Assembly (NCBI GenBank): GCA_018907035.1
Contig: JACCIC010000134.1
Span: 894,001 to 958,000 of the forward strand
DNA from: Sycobia sp. Sy_11
Taxonomy: Eukaryota > Arthropoda > Insecta > Hymenoptera > Epichrysomallidae
DNA: 64,000 bases
Direction: 5' to 3'
A program made the position numbers and the translations under genes. How positions within the stretch are numbered: position 1 is the first letter of the stretch; each line of letters starts with the position of its first letter. Of the stretch, positions 49,611-59,882 are shown one piece after another. The notes under the pieces were generated by a model that did no database searches, had not been told where the DNA came from, and saw only the letters and a list, made by a program, of their open reading frames with translations.

Positions 49611-51374
49611 ATGATTCTATTAATATATATTTGTTTATTTATTATTCCTGAAAAAATCCTAATGCAGAAGTCAGTAATTTCAACTAAAATTAAATTTATA
49701 ACAAATAATTTAATCAATGAACTTAATTTACACAGTATAATAATTTTTATAAATAATGAATTAATTGTGAATACTGAACAACAGACTGCTTTTCATCGTG
49801 GTATTACTACTTACATTCCAACAATTATAATTAATTTTTCTAAACTAAAAACTGTTAGAGACAACCGTTTACTCCAAATACCTAATTTTCTAAATCCCCG
49901 CTTATCTACAATGTACATGATTATAAGAAACTCTATTAGTATGGAATGGGATTCAACAAAAGAAGATGATACATTTCTAAATAATTTGGTCGAAATTTCT
50001 CCAGAACTAACAAGACCTAAATGTCTGCTTATATTATTCAATGATAGTAAATTGTGCGAAAGTAAATGCAAAGAACTTCTACGCCAAGCCTGGGATATGA
50101 AATTTTTGGATTTTTCAATCTTGTTTATAAGCAGCCAGAATGATATTCGAATTTATAATTACAATCCATTCTCCAATTCCTACAATACAAACAATAAAAT
50201 ATTTAATGTATTTCCCGATAAATTATTAAATTTACATGGATATCAAATAATAGTGGCAGCTTTCAATGTGACACCTTTTAATTTAATATTGAAGGATGCT
50301 AATGATAAAATTTCATTTAAAGGCTACTATTTCAATTTTTTAGAGACCATTTCACAAAAACTGAACTTCACAATATTTTATAAATATGAAAGTGACAAAA
50401 GCGTTGTTCAGGCATATTTTCAATCCTTTAAAGGCTTAGAGAGCAATAGGATAAACATAAATGCAGTACCTATGTTATTAACTAATGACGTAGTAAGAAC
50501 AAACTTCACAAAATTAATTTTTGGAACTACACTCATGTCCACTAACTATGTTCTTATTGTACCGGTAGTTAGAAAATTAAAATTCAACTTTAACGCTACT
50601 CTTTTGACAATGACTGTTTCCTATATATTAATTTTAATAATTTTTTATCGTCTGATACTTCTAGAGAAACATCCGTCACTACATTGGAATTTCTTACATA
50701 TTTTTCAAATTTCTTTGGGTATGCCAATTTGGCAACCTCGGAAACCATATGAAAGAATATTATTCATTATATTGACGAACATAGCTCTAAGTTTAAGTTC
50801 AGAAATTTTCTCTACATTAGTTAACATTAAATTAGTGCAAGAAGATATGGTCTATAATACATTTGAAGATATTTTTAAATCTAAGATATCCATTTACTCA
50901 GTGAGCAAGCTTTCTAGAAAATATGAGGAAAATGTTAATAAGCTTGTATCACTTGCAAAAATAATTAATAATAATAATGACTGTATCGATAAATTAATAA
51001 AAACGAGCAATGTAATTTGTATTGTACCAACGCTAACTGCATCTTATACAGTCAATTCAGTTTTAAAATTTGGTACGCCTGTTATGAAAGTATTAGATAT
51101 TACATTTAATCACGATTTTTTGGTATTTGTATACGAATATGCTTCGCCATTTGTAGAGAAATTTAATGTTGTAACTCAACAAATACTGGAATCGGGGATT
51201 GTCAAAATATGGAATCCTATTGTATATCAGAAACATCAAAGTCAGATTTATAACACCATAAAATTATTGGATAATTTTACGATCACTTTATTACTTAGTG
51301 GATATGGATTAGCCAGTGTCATTTTTCTTGGAGAATTAATAACCAAGTTTACTCTGACCTATCGATGCAATTAG
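49611..51374 (+). CDS. Divergent ionotropic receptor (IR), copy 2
   Basis: A single-exon, 587-residue paralogue of the IR at 20489-22261, about 80% identical by eye and with the same architecture: signal-like N terminus, ligand-binding lobe 1 at about 207-320 (YQIIVAAFNVTPF, FKGYYFNFLETISQKLNF), TM1 about 329-350, pore loop HWNFLHIFQISLGMPIWQP, TM2 about 382-403, lobe 2, and TM3 about 554-577. The extreme C terminus diverges from copy 1. The frame is fully open and well-placed TATA, TCAGT and AATAAA signals flank it, so it is probably functional. It is presumed to be a chemosensory ligand-gated cation channel subunit working with a broadly expressed co-receptor; ligand unknown. Residues 260-293 differ far more from copy 1 than the rest does. 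Confidence 0.88.
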   Translation: MILLIYICLFIIPEKILMQKSVISTKIKFITNNLINELNLHSIIIFINNELIVNTEQQTAFHRGITTYIPTIIINFSKLKTVRDNRLLQIPNFLNPRLSTMYMIIRNSISMEWDSTKEDDTFLNNLVEISPELTRPKCLLILFNDSKLCESKCKELLRQAWDMKFLDFSILFISSQNDIRIYNYNPFSNSYNTNNKIFNVFPDKLLNLHGYQIIVAAFNVTPFNLILKDANDKISFKGYYFNFLETISQKLNFTIFYKYESDKSVVQAYFQSFKGLESNRININAVPMLLTNDVVRTNFTKLIFGTTLMSTNYVLIVPVVRKLKFNFNATLLTMTVSYILILIIFYRLILLEKHPSLHWNFLHIFQISLGMPIWQPRKPYERILFIILTNIALSLSSEIFSTLVNIKLVQEDMVYNTFEDIFKSKISIYSVSKLSRKYEENVNKLVSLAKIINNNNDCIDKLIKTSNVICIVPTLTASYTVNSVLKFGTPVMKVLDITFNHDFLVFVYEYASPFVEKFNVVTQQILESGIVKIWNPIVYQKHQSQIYNTIKLLDNFTITLLLSGYGLASVIFLGELITKFTLTYRCN

Positions 51375-51462
51375 TATTGTAAAAAAATGTGTATTTATAC
51401 TTTTTTTTATTGAAAATGCATAATTCAACACATAAATAATTGTAATAGATGATTTTTAAATG

Positions 51463-51478
51463 AATAAATTCTAATAAA
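51463..51478 (+). terminator. Poly(A) signals of IR copy 2
   Basis: Two AATAAA hexamers (51463-51468 and 51473-51478) about 90-100 bp after the stop codon. Confidence 0.55.
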
Positions 51479-52157
51479 TAACTGTATGTGTTGAGGAGAT
51501 ATTCTCAGCTATTTTATTGAATATTTAAGAACACGAAATTTTATAAAACTGTACATTGAAAAACTAAAGAACTTTATTATAAGAATAATAGTGAAATATA
51601 ATTCTTTTGATATTTGCAGCAAAATATTAGAAATGTATTGTTAAGAATTTTCTATTTAAAATAATATTTAAGAACATTATTTATGTAATTACGAAGGACA
51701 AACTTACTCTGCATTAGTTTCGATAAAATTTAATTTATACGTTTTTCTAGAAAAACTATGTTACAATAAATTAAATTAAGTTATTTTTCTTTAATAATGT
51801 GCATTTGATCATGTATTAGATTTATTCCTTTTTCTTTAGATTGAATGAAAATGAGTAAATGCCAATTGAAAACATGTTATCCTTTTAGTATTCGAAATGA
51901 ATGTAAATTAGAATATATCAGATATAATTCAAAATCGGCGTTAAATGATAATGTAATTGCATTAAATATATTTTATCAATAAATCTTTTGTTTTGGTTTT
52001 CCCATACTTTTGAACAGAGTAACATTTTTTGAATGGGTACCTTTATATAATTGACTTATTTAATTTATAGTTTAATGTAAAATAATCAACTTCGTTTAAT
52101 AATTTTTTTATTCCTCGTATTTCCATCATACTTACATATTTTGTGAACTGACGACCA

Positions 52158-52158
<1 letters not shown>

Positions 52159-52209
<51 letters not shown>
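52159..52209. repeat. (TA)n microsatellite
   Basis: About 25 TA units in AT-rich DNA. Confidence 0.95.
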
Positions 52210-52213
<4 letters not shown>

Positions 52214-52522
52214 ATTCAATAATATTTTAAATATTATTGATAGCGGTTTTATGTATTTACTCAATTAGGATTTCAGGTCTCGAGAGCGGTTTTTGAAATT
52301 TAAGTAACAATTGAACTTTGAAATAGCCAATTCTGATACGTCACACCTGATTAAATGAATCGTATATTTCTTATCAATGGTATATTAATGGTACATTATA
52401 TTATTGTCCACTATTATCGAATTTTCCTATTGCAGATTATTATTGTAACGTTCAATATTTTCTAGAAAATCTTGACATTGAAAAAATTGTTTTATTTATT
52501 TTTCATTTAATCTAATTTTAAA

Positions 52523-52643
52523 CTAATAAATATTTTTATCGGTCTTACAGTCTTTGTACAATAACATATTAAACTATGTAATGACAGTTAGACTATCCTT
52601 GTTAATAATCACCCCCGAAGTATCTGAAATAGAATTTACTACA
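52523..52643 (+). repeat. Dispersed 121-bp repeat, copy B
   Basis: Same-orientation match to 13641-13762, roughly 75-80% identical by eye, with unrelated flanks. Confidence 0.7.
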
Positions 52644-54890
52644 TGAGCACAACTTTTTATTTTTAATCTAATTTGAAATATTAGAATAGTATTATATTAA
52701 TCATACATTTAAATGAAAAAAGGCAATCGCTAATAAATATTCGACCTATAATTGTATTATTTGAGTTCATTCGTCAATTCTGCAAGCACTTTTTAATAAT
52801 AATTATAAGTAATTTATTTTTTAATAATAATTATAAGTAATCTCTCAGCATCTAGAGATTGAACCTATCGAGCCATGTGGGAGATCGTGTGTAAAATATT
52901 CATTTACATGATTAGAAGAAAGAAGAATTTTTGTAAAGATAGTAATAAAGATGACAGTTAACTATAGAAATACAACTATCGACTTTAATTTAGTTGAAAC
53001 CAAAGTCGATAAACTAGATTTCTTCACAGTCGTAATAATCAATTATTCAAAAAAAAGTAAAAAATAAGGCGTAATCTAAGGTTTAAAAATCTTAACAAAT
53101 GGAAATGTATAATTACTGATATAAATATTATGTGTAGCTTCATTAAATATTTACATTTGATATAAATAAGTATTGATTGACTCCTTTTGAAAAGATACGT
53201 GTATATAGTATATTTGGTTCAAGTACAGAATAATTCATTCATGTTAGAGTAAGCAGACGTTGCGAGTTAATTCTGTATACCTTGCTCTATGTCGCTTTTG
53301 GGGTAAAATCTGGTTGAAACAAGGATTTACTTCATTTAATGACATTGCCGTAAGATTTTGCATGGAATAAAGTCATTTAATAACTGTCATTTAAAAGAAG
53401 AAAGAAATTTCCACTGACTAACTCGTGCGCACTTTATTGTTGATTTACCAAAATACTTTTGGCTGTCTTCTTCCCTTTCTTCTACAATAGCCCATGTATA
53501 TGACTTATTCAAAGAGTGTACTTTGATTTTAGATTTTTGAAATATTCTACACGAAAACAAATATAGTATCGATACCATTATATAATAATGAACAACAATA
53601 ATGTTTTTTCCTAAAATCTTGTACAAAGAATCTCCTTAATTACTGCGTATTTTAAATTATATAATAAACAATTCGTGCAGTTATGTAAACTTACAGACTC
53701 TATTTGGTAAATGGACGAATCACATGATCATTGATATTGGAATAGTATATCAGATTCAACGCTAATAAAATATTCATAATTAAATTCTGGAACATAAAGG
53801 GGTATTTCCGATATATCCAGATTCATGTATAATATTGAGATCGTGTCCATCAACAAATAGAACATCTATTTTTCAATACAATTCAAGTCGGTTCGATTTG
53901 TCAATAACATTGAGTTCAAGTCAAGTATTCGATCTATCTGTATGATGAGTAATAATGTGCGGTAGTGATTTTTCCTTTAAAATTTTTAAGCAATTTAGAC
54001 ATGTTCAAGTGTAATATAGTTCCTGAGAAGATTCATATGATTATGGAATGAATCTCGAAAAAAATTGCCGTACGTATAGTACAAGAGATGGCATACATGA
54101 TAAAACTACAAAAACAAAAAGCCATTTTTGAGATGCAAATTAAATATAAGAAGCATATTTGTTTATTAAAAAAAAGTAATTAATCGGCATCTCTGTATCA
54201 CGTATTTGGATTATTTTGAATAAGCGTACAACCTTCCAACGATACTATCTGCCTTTAAAAATATTTAAAAAACTTGTTTCCACTACCGTAAATATATAAA
54301 AAGATTATTTTAAAGCTGAAAAAAATCGCTCAATAAAAAAAGACTAAAATAATTTATTTTCTAAAATGTTCTTAAAATATATGTTTATGTCCGATTCGCG
54401 ATAGTGCTAGAAGGAGAGAAACATCTGTAAAAATATTTAAATACTGATATGGTTTTATTTTTTCTTTATATCACTACACAAACATTCTTGATTATATAAT
54501 CATGCTATAATTTATTTAGGTTGATTCGGAAATTCAAGTATTTGGCAGGTATTGGCACTGAAAATATAGATAGATTCAATTCTATAATTTGATTGTTCAT
54601 AACACAGAAGCTTTCGTACATCAGGAGTACTTCAATTCTTGAAATATCAAAGTACCGTATATTTGAATCCTGAATTGAGTGAAGTTACTATTCTATTTAT
54701 TGATTAATTGAGCATTTGAGTGATATTGGCTTACAGTAGGGTCTATATTCGTTACTATCGTAGCTGGTGACTATCTTCATTTGTAACTTAATCATTACAT
54801 ACGTCTTATTATTAGCGATTCATTACGTACGTCTTAATATTAGTGAAAATTAAACAGATCGGCAAAAAAGGGCGGTTTGATTGTTGTTGA

Positions 54891-55887
54891 CCAACTGAGA
54901 ATCATTTCCGAAATAATTTTTTGCGTAGATTTCGAATCTGGATTCAGAATTTGTGAATCACGTTAGTTTTTTTTTATATCTTAGCCTAAAGGGGACACAG
55001 AGCAATTTGTCCACTCTTACCATTTCAAATACATTTTTAAGATTTGAATTATCTTTTTCTCATTTGAAATTGCTGATTGAAATTTCAAATACGTTGACTG
55101 AATTATTTTAACAGTTTCAAAACAGCTAATTTCCATTGTTGAAAAATATTCCAAACTGAGTGATGGAAAAATCTCCTTAAATTCGTGATTTAATGAAAAT
55201 AATTGATTTTGTAAATTGCCTTAATAAGTTTCAAAAAAATTCTGAATGGCTTTTTAAAAAGTTTATAATCATCAAGTACTGATCAGTGGAATGCTGAAAA
55301 GCTTAAAAAATATAGGTTGTTATATGAGCATAAAATTATATTTTCACAAAACGAGCCCAAATGAAAATATATACAGTATAATTATAATAATGTGATGTCA
55401 ACGAAGAGTAGGCTGAGCGTTTTCAGAAAGATATAGCAGAAATGAAAAGGCGTTATCAAGAAAATTAGTCTCCAGGAAAAAAGAGTCTGTAAGTGCTTGG
55501 CGTTATAACGTTATAGGTTGTAGTCTCGAGGGTTAAGGAAATTAGGGATTAAGAATCTGGGGTTATATCCCTGCACATGCCATATCTGCATATCAGGGAA
55601 ATTGTATGTTTTGAATGTGCTAAAGTACTTGATTTCGGTCAACGATATCTTGATACAAAAAAGTATTTCGAATCTGAAGATTATATATCCAAATATCAAC
55701 TTTAAAGTATAAGAGTAGATCTTTGCTATTGTTTTCCCTGTTTTCAGAAAAAAATTTTCTCGATTTTATGGGATGTCAAATATTCAAAAAATCGCTTTAT
55801 GATATCTAAAAAACGATAGATAGAGAAATACTAACATCAGATTCGAATTGTAAGCAAAAAATTATTTCGCGGATGACCCTCAGTTGG
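54891..55887. mobile_element. Region bounded by 50-bp inverted repeats
   Basis: 54891-54940 matches the reverse complement of 55838-55887: CCAACTGAG, TCAT, CGAAATAATTTTTTGC and TTCGAATCTG are shared in order. The 897 bp between have no long ORF, only a 62-codon frame at 55511-55699. It may be a decayed non-autonomous DNA transposon with subterminal inverted repeats, or two opposed copies of a short repeat. Target-site duplications are not clear. Confidence 0.5.
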
Positions 55888-56290
55888 ATAGCGACTAAAC
55901 CATGCAGATCGGTGTTATCGATTCGGTCATATACCGGTGAAAGTAGAGTATCGTTACATATATATGTGTAATATCTTATATGTATTTACAATTTTAAAAA
56001 AGCTACAATAAATTGAATAAATTTATTGAAAAATATTCGTAAATCTCTTATCAGGAAATATAAATATGTAAAACAGATCTTATAGGAAACCTTTGCAAAT
56101 TCATTTACTCTTATTAATTAACTAGTAATTTATATAAATAAAGAACATTTGAAAATTCAATATGTACTTCTTAATTATTTATGTAAATTGATGTGTGTTT
56201 CCATAAATATATATATCAAGATATATTATTAGAAACTCAAAGAATATTCTGCTGTATTTGGAACTATTTTCCAAACGATATAAGAATTAT
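55888..56290. other. AT-rich DNA upstream of the secreted-protein gene
   Basis: Nothing recognised beyond AT-rich sequence. Confidence 0.5.
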
Positions 56291-56318
56291 TATAAATTTA
56301 GTGTTTAATCTTGTCAGT
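56291..56318 (+). promoter_or_regulatory. Core promoter (TATA plus TCAGT)
   Basis: TATAAA at 56291-56296 and TCAGT at 56314-56318 have suitable spacing, about 40 bp before the ATG at 56358. This supports the gene model that follows. Confidence 0.6.
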
Positions 56319-56357
56319 TAATTAAAAGTAGTTTAGAGAAAAGGATTAGTTTTTAAT

Positions 56358-57612
56358 ATGCTTAACAGAATCTTGATTCTTGCATTATTAAATTTTATAA
56401 TGATAAAAGTGACATTGACACGTGTAAGTTAAATAATTAATATAACATATAAAATTAAACCATAACAAAATATATATCATTTTCTGAATTATTGCAATAA
56501 AAAACTGATTTATAAAAATATTTAAATTAAAAAAAATTTAATTAAAAATTATGTCTTAAGCAGTGGATGCTTCTTGCATACTAGTTTTATATGAATTTGG
56601 AATAATCATTATAAATTTTTAATATTTTCCAGTTAACTATATTGCAAGCAGATTTGTTGTATTATGAACCAGATTATTTTCATAGTGAAGAAACTTTCAT
56701 ATCTCTGAGCCGTAGTAAATTATCTTTTATTTTTTATATGAATGTAAAAAAACCTTTTCCGAGGGATGTAATTGTAAGTTGAATTAAAATTCTTTCTTAT
56801 CATCCGGTTTTTTACTTTGAATTGACAGTAAGTATGATATTATAGTTTCAAGTTCAAAACTATGAGTTTACTGCCAGAAATGTAACGATAGATCTAGGAA
56901 AGGAAGCTGTGCAGATCTGTAACAATTCAGATCCAAATTATTGGAAATTGCCAGGCTATCTATTAAGTGTATCCCGAAGTGGAGGCTGTATAGAAGAGGT
57001 TATTATTATATATTTATTTACGAAGATTTTTAGAAAATTGCTTCCCACGAAGTTCAGTCACTATTATCTGAAATATTATTCGTTAAATTTTACAATTGCG
57101 AGATCTTTGTATCTAAAATAAGAAGCGTAAGATTTTTTCAAGATCTTAACACACGAAATGACACTCACGATTGATACATTTTTTTGCACTACCGTAGAAT
57201 TTTTCCTTTTCTTCGTCACCGGATTAAAAAGATATGGATCGTATTTAAAGTATTGAAGTTGAGTTTCAAAGGTCCTTCAAAAAGAAGCCTCCGGCTCAAA
57301 CTCGAGGCCACAAATCCATTTTGAAAACGAATCCCTCAAATTTTTGTATTGTTGCTTTCGTGAGACCCTGTATACACGAAATGTCAAATGAACTAATATA
57401 ATTAATTTTATTAATTTTAATATTTCGTTTTTTTTCAGAAACAATATAAGTTCCCATATGCTGACCTATTTGCAATAGAGCAACCATATAAACTCGCTAC
57501 TTCGCACGTATTTATAAATTCTAACGAAATAATGTCTGGAAATTTAACGATTCTAAGATATGATGTTGTATTAGACTTCGAAGGAATACCTTATCCAAAA
57601 CCACATCAGTAA
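56358..57612 (+). CDS. Small secreted protein, four exons, unrecognised family
   Basis: My model joins exons 56358-56423, 56633-56773, 56846-56998 and 57439-57612. All introns are phase 0 and the product is 177 residues. Donors are GTAAGT, GTAAGT and a weaker GTTATT; acceptors end CAG, TAG and CAG. Residues 1-20 (MLNRILILALLNFIMIKV) are a signal peptide. The mature protein has a basic stretch NVKKPFPRDVI, two cysteines (QICNN and GGCIEE), NXT/NXS-type glycosylation sites (NVT, NNS, NLT) and a proline-rich end. A TATA plus TCAGT promoter and an AATAAA signal fit the ends. Size, signal peptide and beta-rich pattern recall insect ML-fold or DUF1091-type secreted proteins, but I cannot assign it. 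No sign of decay. The third donor is the weakest point of the model. Confidence 0.7.
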
Positions 57613-57673
57613 TTATTAGTTCATTGACTAACACTTGATGATATAATATGATAGGAGTTAAAAATATTTGAAC

Positions 57674-57679
57674 AATAAA
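57674..57679 (+). terminator. Poly(A) signal of the secreted-protein gene
   Basis: AATAAA 62 bp after the stop codon at 57610-57612. Confidence 0.6.
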
Positions 57680-58069
57680 CTTTATCTTATTAGTGTACTG
57701 AAATACATAGTTAATTTTTATAATTTTATTTAGATCATTTTGTGGATAAGTTTTTATATATTTTACTAGTAAACGTATGAATGTTGTCGATGACGTTCTG
57801 AAAATAACTTGTAGTCCATTAATGAATCAAAAAATATGTCAAGTATATTCACAAGATAATTGATCTTCTATAATTATTTTCTTAATGTATTTCTTTGGAA
57901 TGATTTATTTGTAGCAAAAATTTCAGTATATAATTATTGAGAAGGGATTTGTAGAGAAGCACTTAATATTTGTAGTTTTTAGAATAAGTTCCTTCATTTG
58001 TATGAATGCAGTGTAAATTTAATTGCCAAAAGATTTTTATGCTATTAATCTTCACATTATGACAATAAT
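57680..58069. other. AT-rich DNA, nothing recognised
   Basis: No gene or repeat seen between the secreted-protein gene and the mariner insertion. Confidence 0.55.
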
Positions 58070-58071
58070 TA

Positions 58072-59356
58072 TCAGGTATGTGAATAAGTCTTTCCCGTTT
58101 TTTTCAAATTTTGAGCCTTTATTGTGAAAAAATGGTTACAAATGAATTATTGAAAGTATTGGCCATCGCTAGCTACAACTTTTTCCCATCTTTCTGGCAA
58201 CATACGAATCCCGTTGCGAAAAAATTCGACCGGTTTGGCGTCTCTCCAGTCATCCACCCATTTTTTGGCTTCCTCGTAGGAATGGAAGTGCTGGTCAGCC
58301 AGGCCATGCGTCATCGATCTGAAGAGATGGTAATCAGACGGAGCAACGTCTGGACTATACGGCGGGTGGGGTAGGACTTCCCATTTGAGCGTTTCTAAGT
58401 ATGTTTTCACCGGCGGTGCAACATGTGGACGAGCATTGTCATGTTGCAAAATAACTTTGTTGTGCCTGTCGGAGTATTGTGGCCGTTTTTCTCGCAGTGC
58501 GCGGCTCAAACGCATCAATTGTCGTCGATAGACCTCGCCTGTGATCCTTTCATTCGGTTTCAGAAGCTCATAGTAAACCACACCTAGCTGGTCCCACCAT
58601 ATACAGAGCATGAGCTTGGCGCCATGAATATTTGGCTTGGCCGTCGATGATGATGCATGGCGGGGTAGTCCCCATGATTTTCTTCGCTTCGGATTATCGT
58701 AACGTATCCACTTTTCATCGCCAGTCACGATACGATGCAGAAAACCCTTTCTTTTATGTCGCTGAAGTAGCTGTTCGCAAGTGAAAAAACGCCGTTCGAC
58801 GTCTCTCAGCTTCAGTTCGTACGGCACCCAATTTCCTTGCTTTTGGATCATTCCCATGGCTTTCAAACGCTTGGAAATGGTTATTCGATCAACTCCCAAT
58901 GGTTCAGCAAGTTCTTCTTGCGTTTGACAAGAATCTTCATCAAGCAAAGTCGCCAATTCTCGATCTTCAAAGATTTGCGGCCGCCCGGAACGCTCTTTGT
59001 CTTCCACGTCGAAATCACCGCTTTTGAAGCGTCGAAACCATCCGCGAACACTTGAATCATCGACACAACCTTCTCCATAACCCTCCTGAAGCAATCGATG
59101 CGTCTCGGCAGCAGATTTCTTCAAATTGAACCAATAAAGTGAAACTTCCCGCAAATGACGTCGACTCGGCTCAAATTTCGACATTTTCACGATATCAAAA
59201 ATTTATGATGCGAAAAAATTTTAACTAATGTGTTAGTATGGAATTGTTGACATATGAATAAGCTTTGATTATGACATATGTAACCATTGAATACTCGCAC
59301 AGTATTGGTGGCGCCATCTCTTACAAAAAACGGGAAAGACTTATTCACACTCCTAA
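58072..59356 (-). mobile_element. Complete mariner transposon (1285 bp)
   Basis: Flanked by TA duplications at 58070-58071 and 59357-59358. Imperfect terminal inverted repeats start TCAGGTATG on the left and TTAGGAGTG on the right and share TGTGAATAAGTCTTTCCCG. Length, TA target and YYAGG-type ends are classic for mariner. It carries one intact transposase gene on the minus strand. Intact ends and an open frame suggest a young, possibly active copy. Confidence 0.93.
58147..59184 (-). CDS. Mariner transposase (intact, 345 aa)
   Basis: Cut-and-paste DNA transposase that binds the element's terminal repeats and inserts at TA. The start is the ATG at 59182-59184 (MSKFEPSRRH), giving 345 residues, the usual mariner length; an upstream in-frame GTG is not credible as a start. 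The N-terminal half has two helix-turn-helix regions (about 10-60 and 85-115), including WFRRFKSGDFDVEDKERSGRP and the WVPYEL linker (family WVPHEL). The catalytic D,D34D triad is present: D in TGDEKWI, D in QHDNARPH, and D in APSDYHLF 34 residues later within YSPDVAPSDYHLF. The C terminus RWEKVVASDGQYF is typical. It looks closest to mauritiana-type mariners such as Mos1. No stops or frameshifts, so it could be functional; activity is not shown by sequence alone. Confidence 0.95.
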   Translation of the reverse strand: MSKFEPSRRHLREVSLYWFNLKKSAAETHRLLQEGYGEGCVDDSSVRGWFRRFKSGDFDVEDKERSGRPQIFEDRELATLLDEDSCQTQEELAEPLGVDRITISKRLKAMGMIQKQGNWVPYELKLRDVERRFFTCEQLLQRHKRKGFLHRIVTGDEKWIRYDNPKRRKSWGLPRHASSSTAKPNIHGAKLMLCIWWDQLGVVYYELLKPNERITGEVYRRQLMRLSRALREKRPQYSDRHNKVILQHDNARPHVAPPVKTYLETLKWEVLPHPPYSPDVAPSDYHLFRSMTHGLADQHFHSYEEAKKWVDDWRDAKPVEFFRNGIRMLPERWEKVVASDGQYFQ

Positions 59357-59358
59357 TA

Positions 59359-59880
59359 TAATTGTAGTTAAGATTTATTTTTTTTAGTAAATAGTTAGTT
59401 AATAATAAAAATTTTACAAAATAATAGCTACTGTCAAAAATGATATGAAATGGTTCAGTTTTGAGAACATTTACGTAGTTCAAATATTTTGTTAAGTATA
59501 CTGAAACAAAAAGTAAGGCTTTATTTATTTATGGCTTATTAGCACGCTATATTCTACATGCTTGAATTTGTCCTTTATATTAATCACTTATATTAACAAC
59601 ATAATAATTCCAAATGAATGATCAATGAGCAAACATTATAATCAAATAGATTTTTGAAAAATATCCAAGCAATCTAATGACATTCTTTTAGGAGTTTCGT
59701 AATAAGAATTTCAAGTGACAGAATTTGAGCATACAAAACTGACAGACTACTCGTTCTTTAAATAAAACGAGTACTATATACCGTTACAATTAATGCATCA
59801 TACATTTTTTTGGAAAATTTTAGGATATTTGAAAACTGCCAATTATGCTTATAATGGGATAACGACTATTGTTAATGAAT
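59359..59880. other. AT-rich DNA between two mariner insertions
   Basis: No gene seen. The 98-codon minus-strand frame overlapping the mariner end is not gene-like. Confidence 0.55.
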
Positions 59881-59882
59881 TA

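Larger units (their letters stand above)
51479..54890. other. AT-rich intergenic DNA with repeat fragments
   Basis: Contains a TA tract at about 52159-52209, repeat copy B (52523-52643) and a short tandem duplication of about 27 bp near 52790-52842. The 79-codon minus-strand frame at 53387-53626 has no recognisable domain. Confidence 0.5.

Noticed and set aside
59185..59190. Two extra N-terminal residues on the mariner transposase
   Set aside because: They depend on a GTG start; the ATG at 59182-59184 gives exactly the usual 345 residues.
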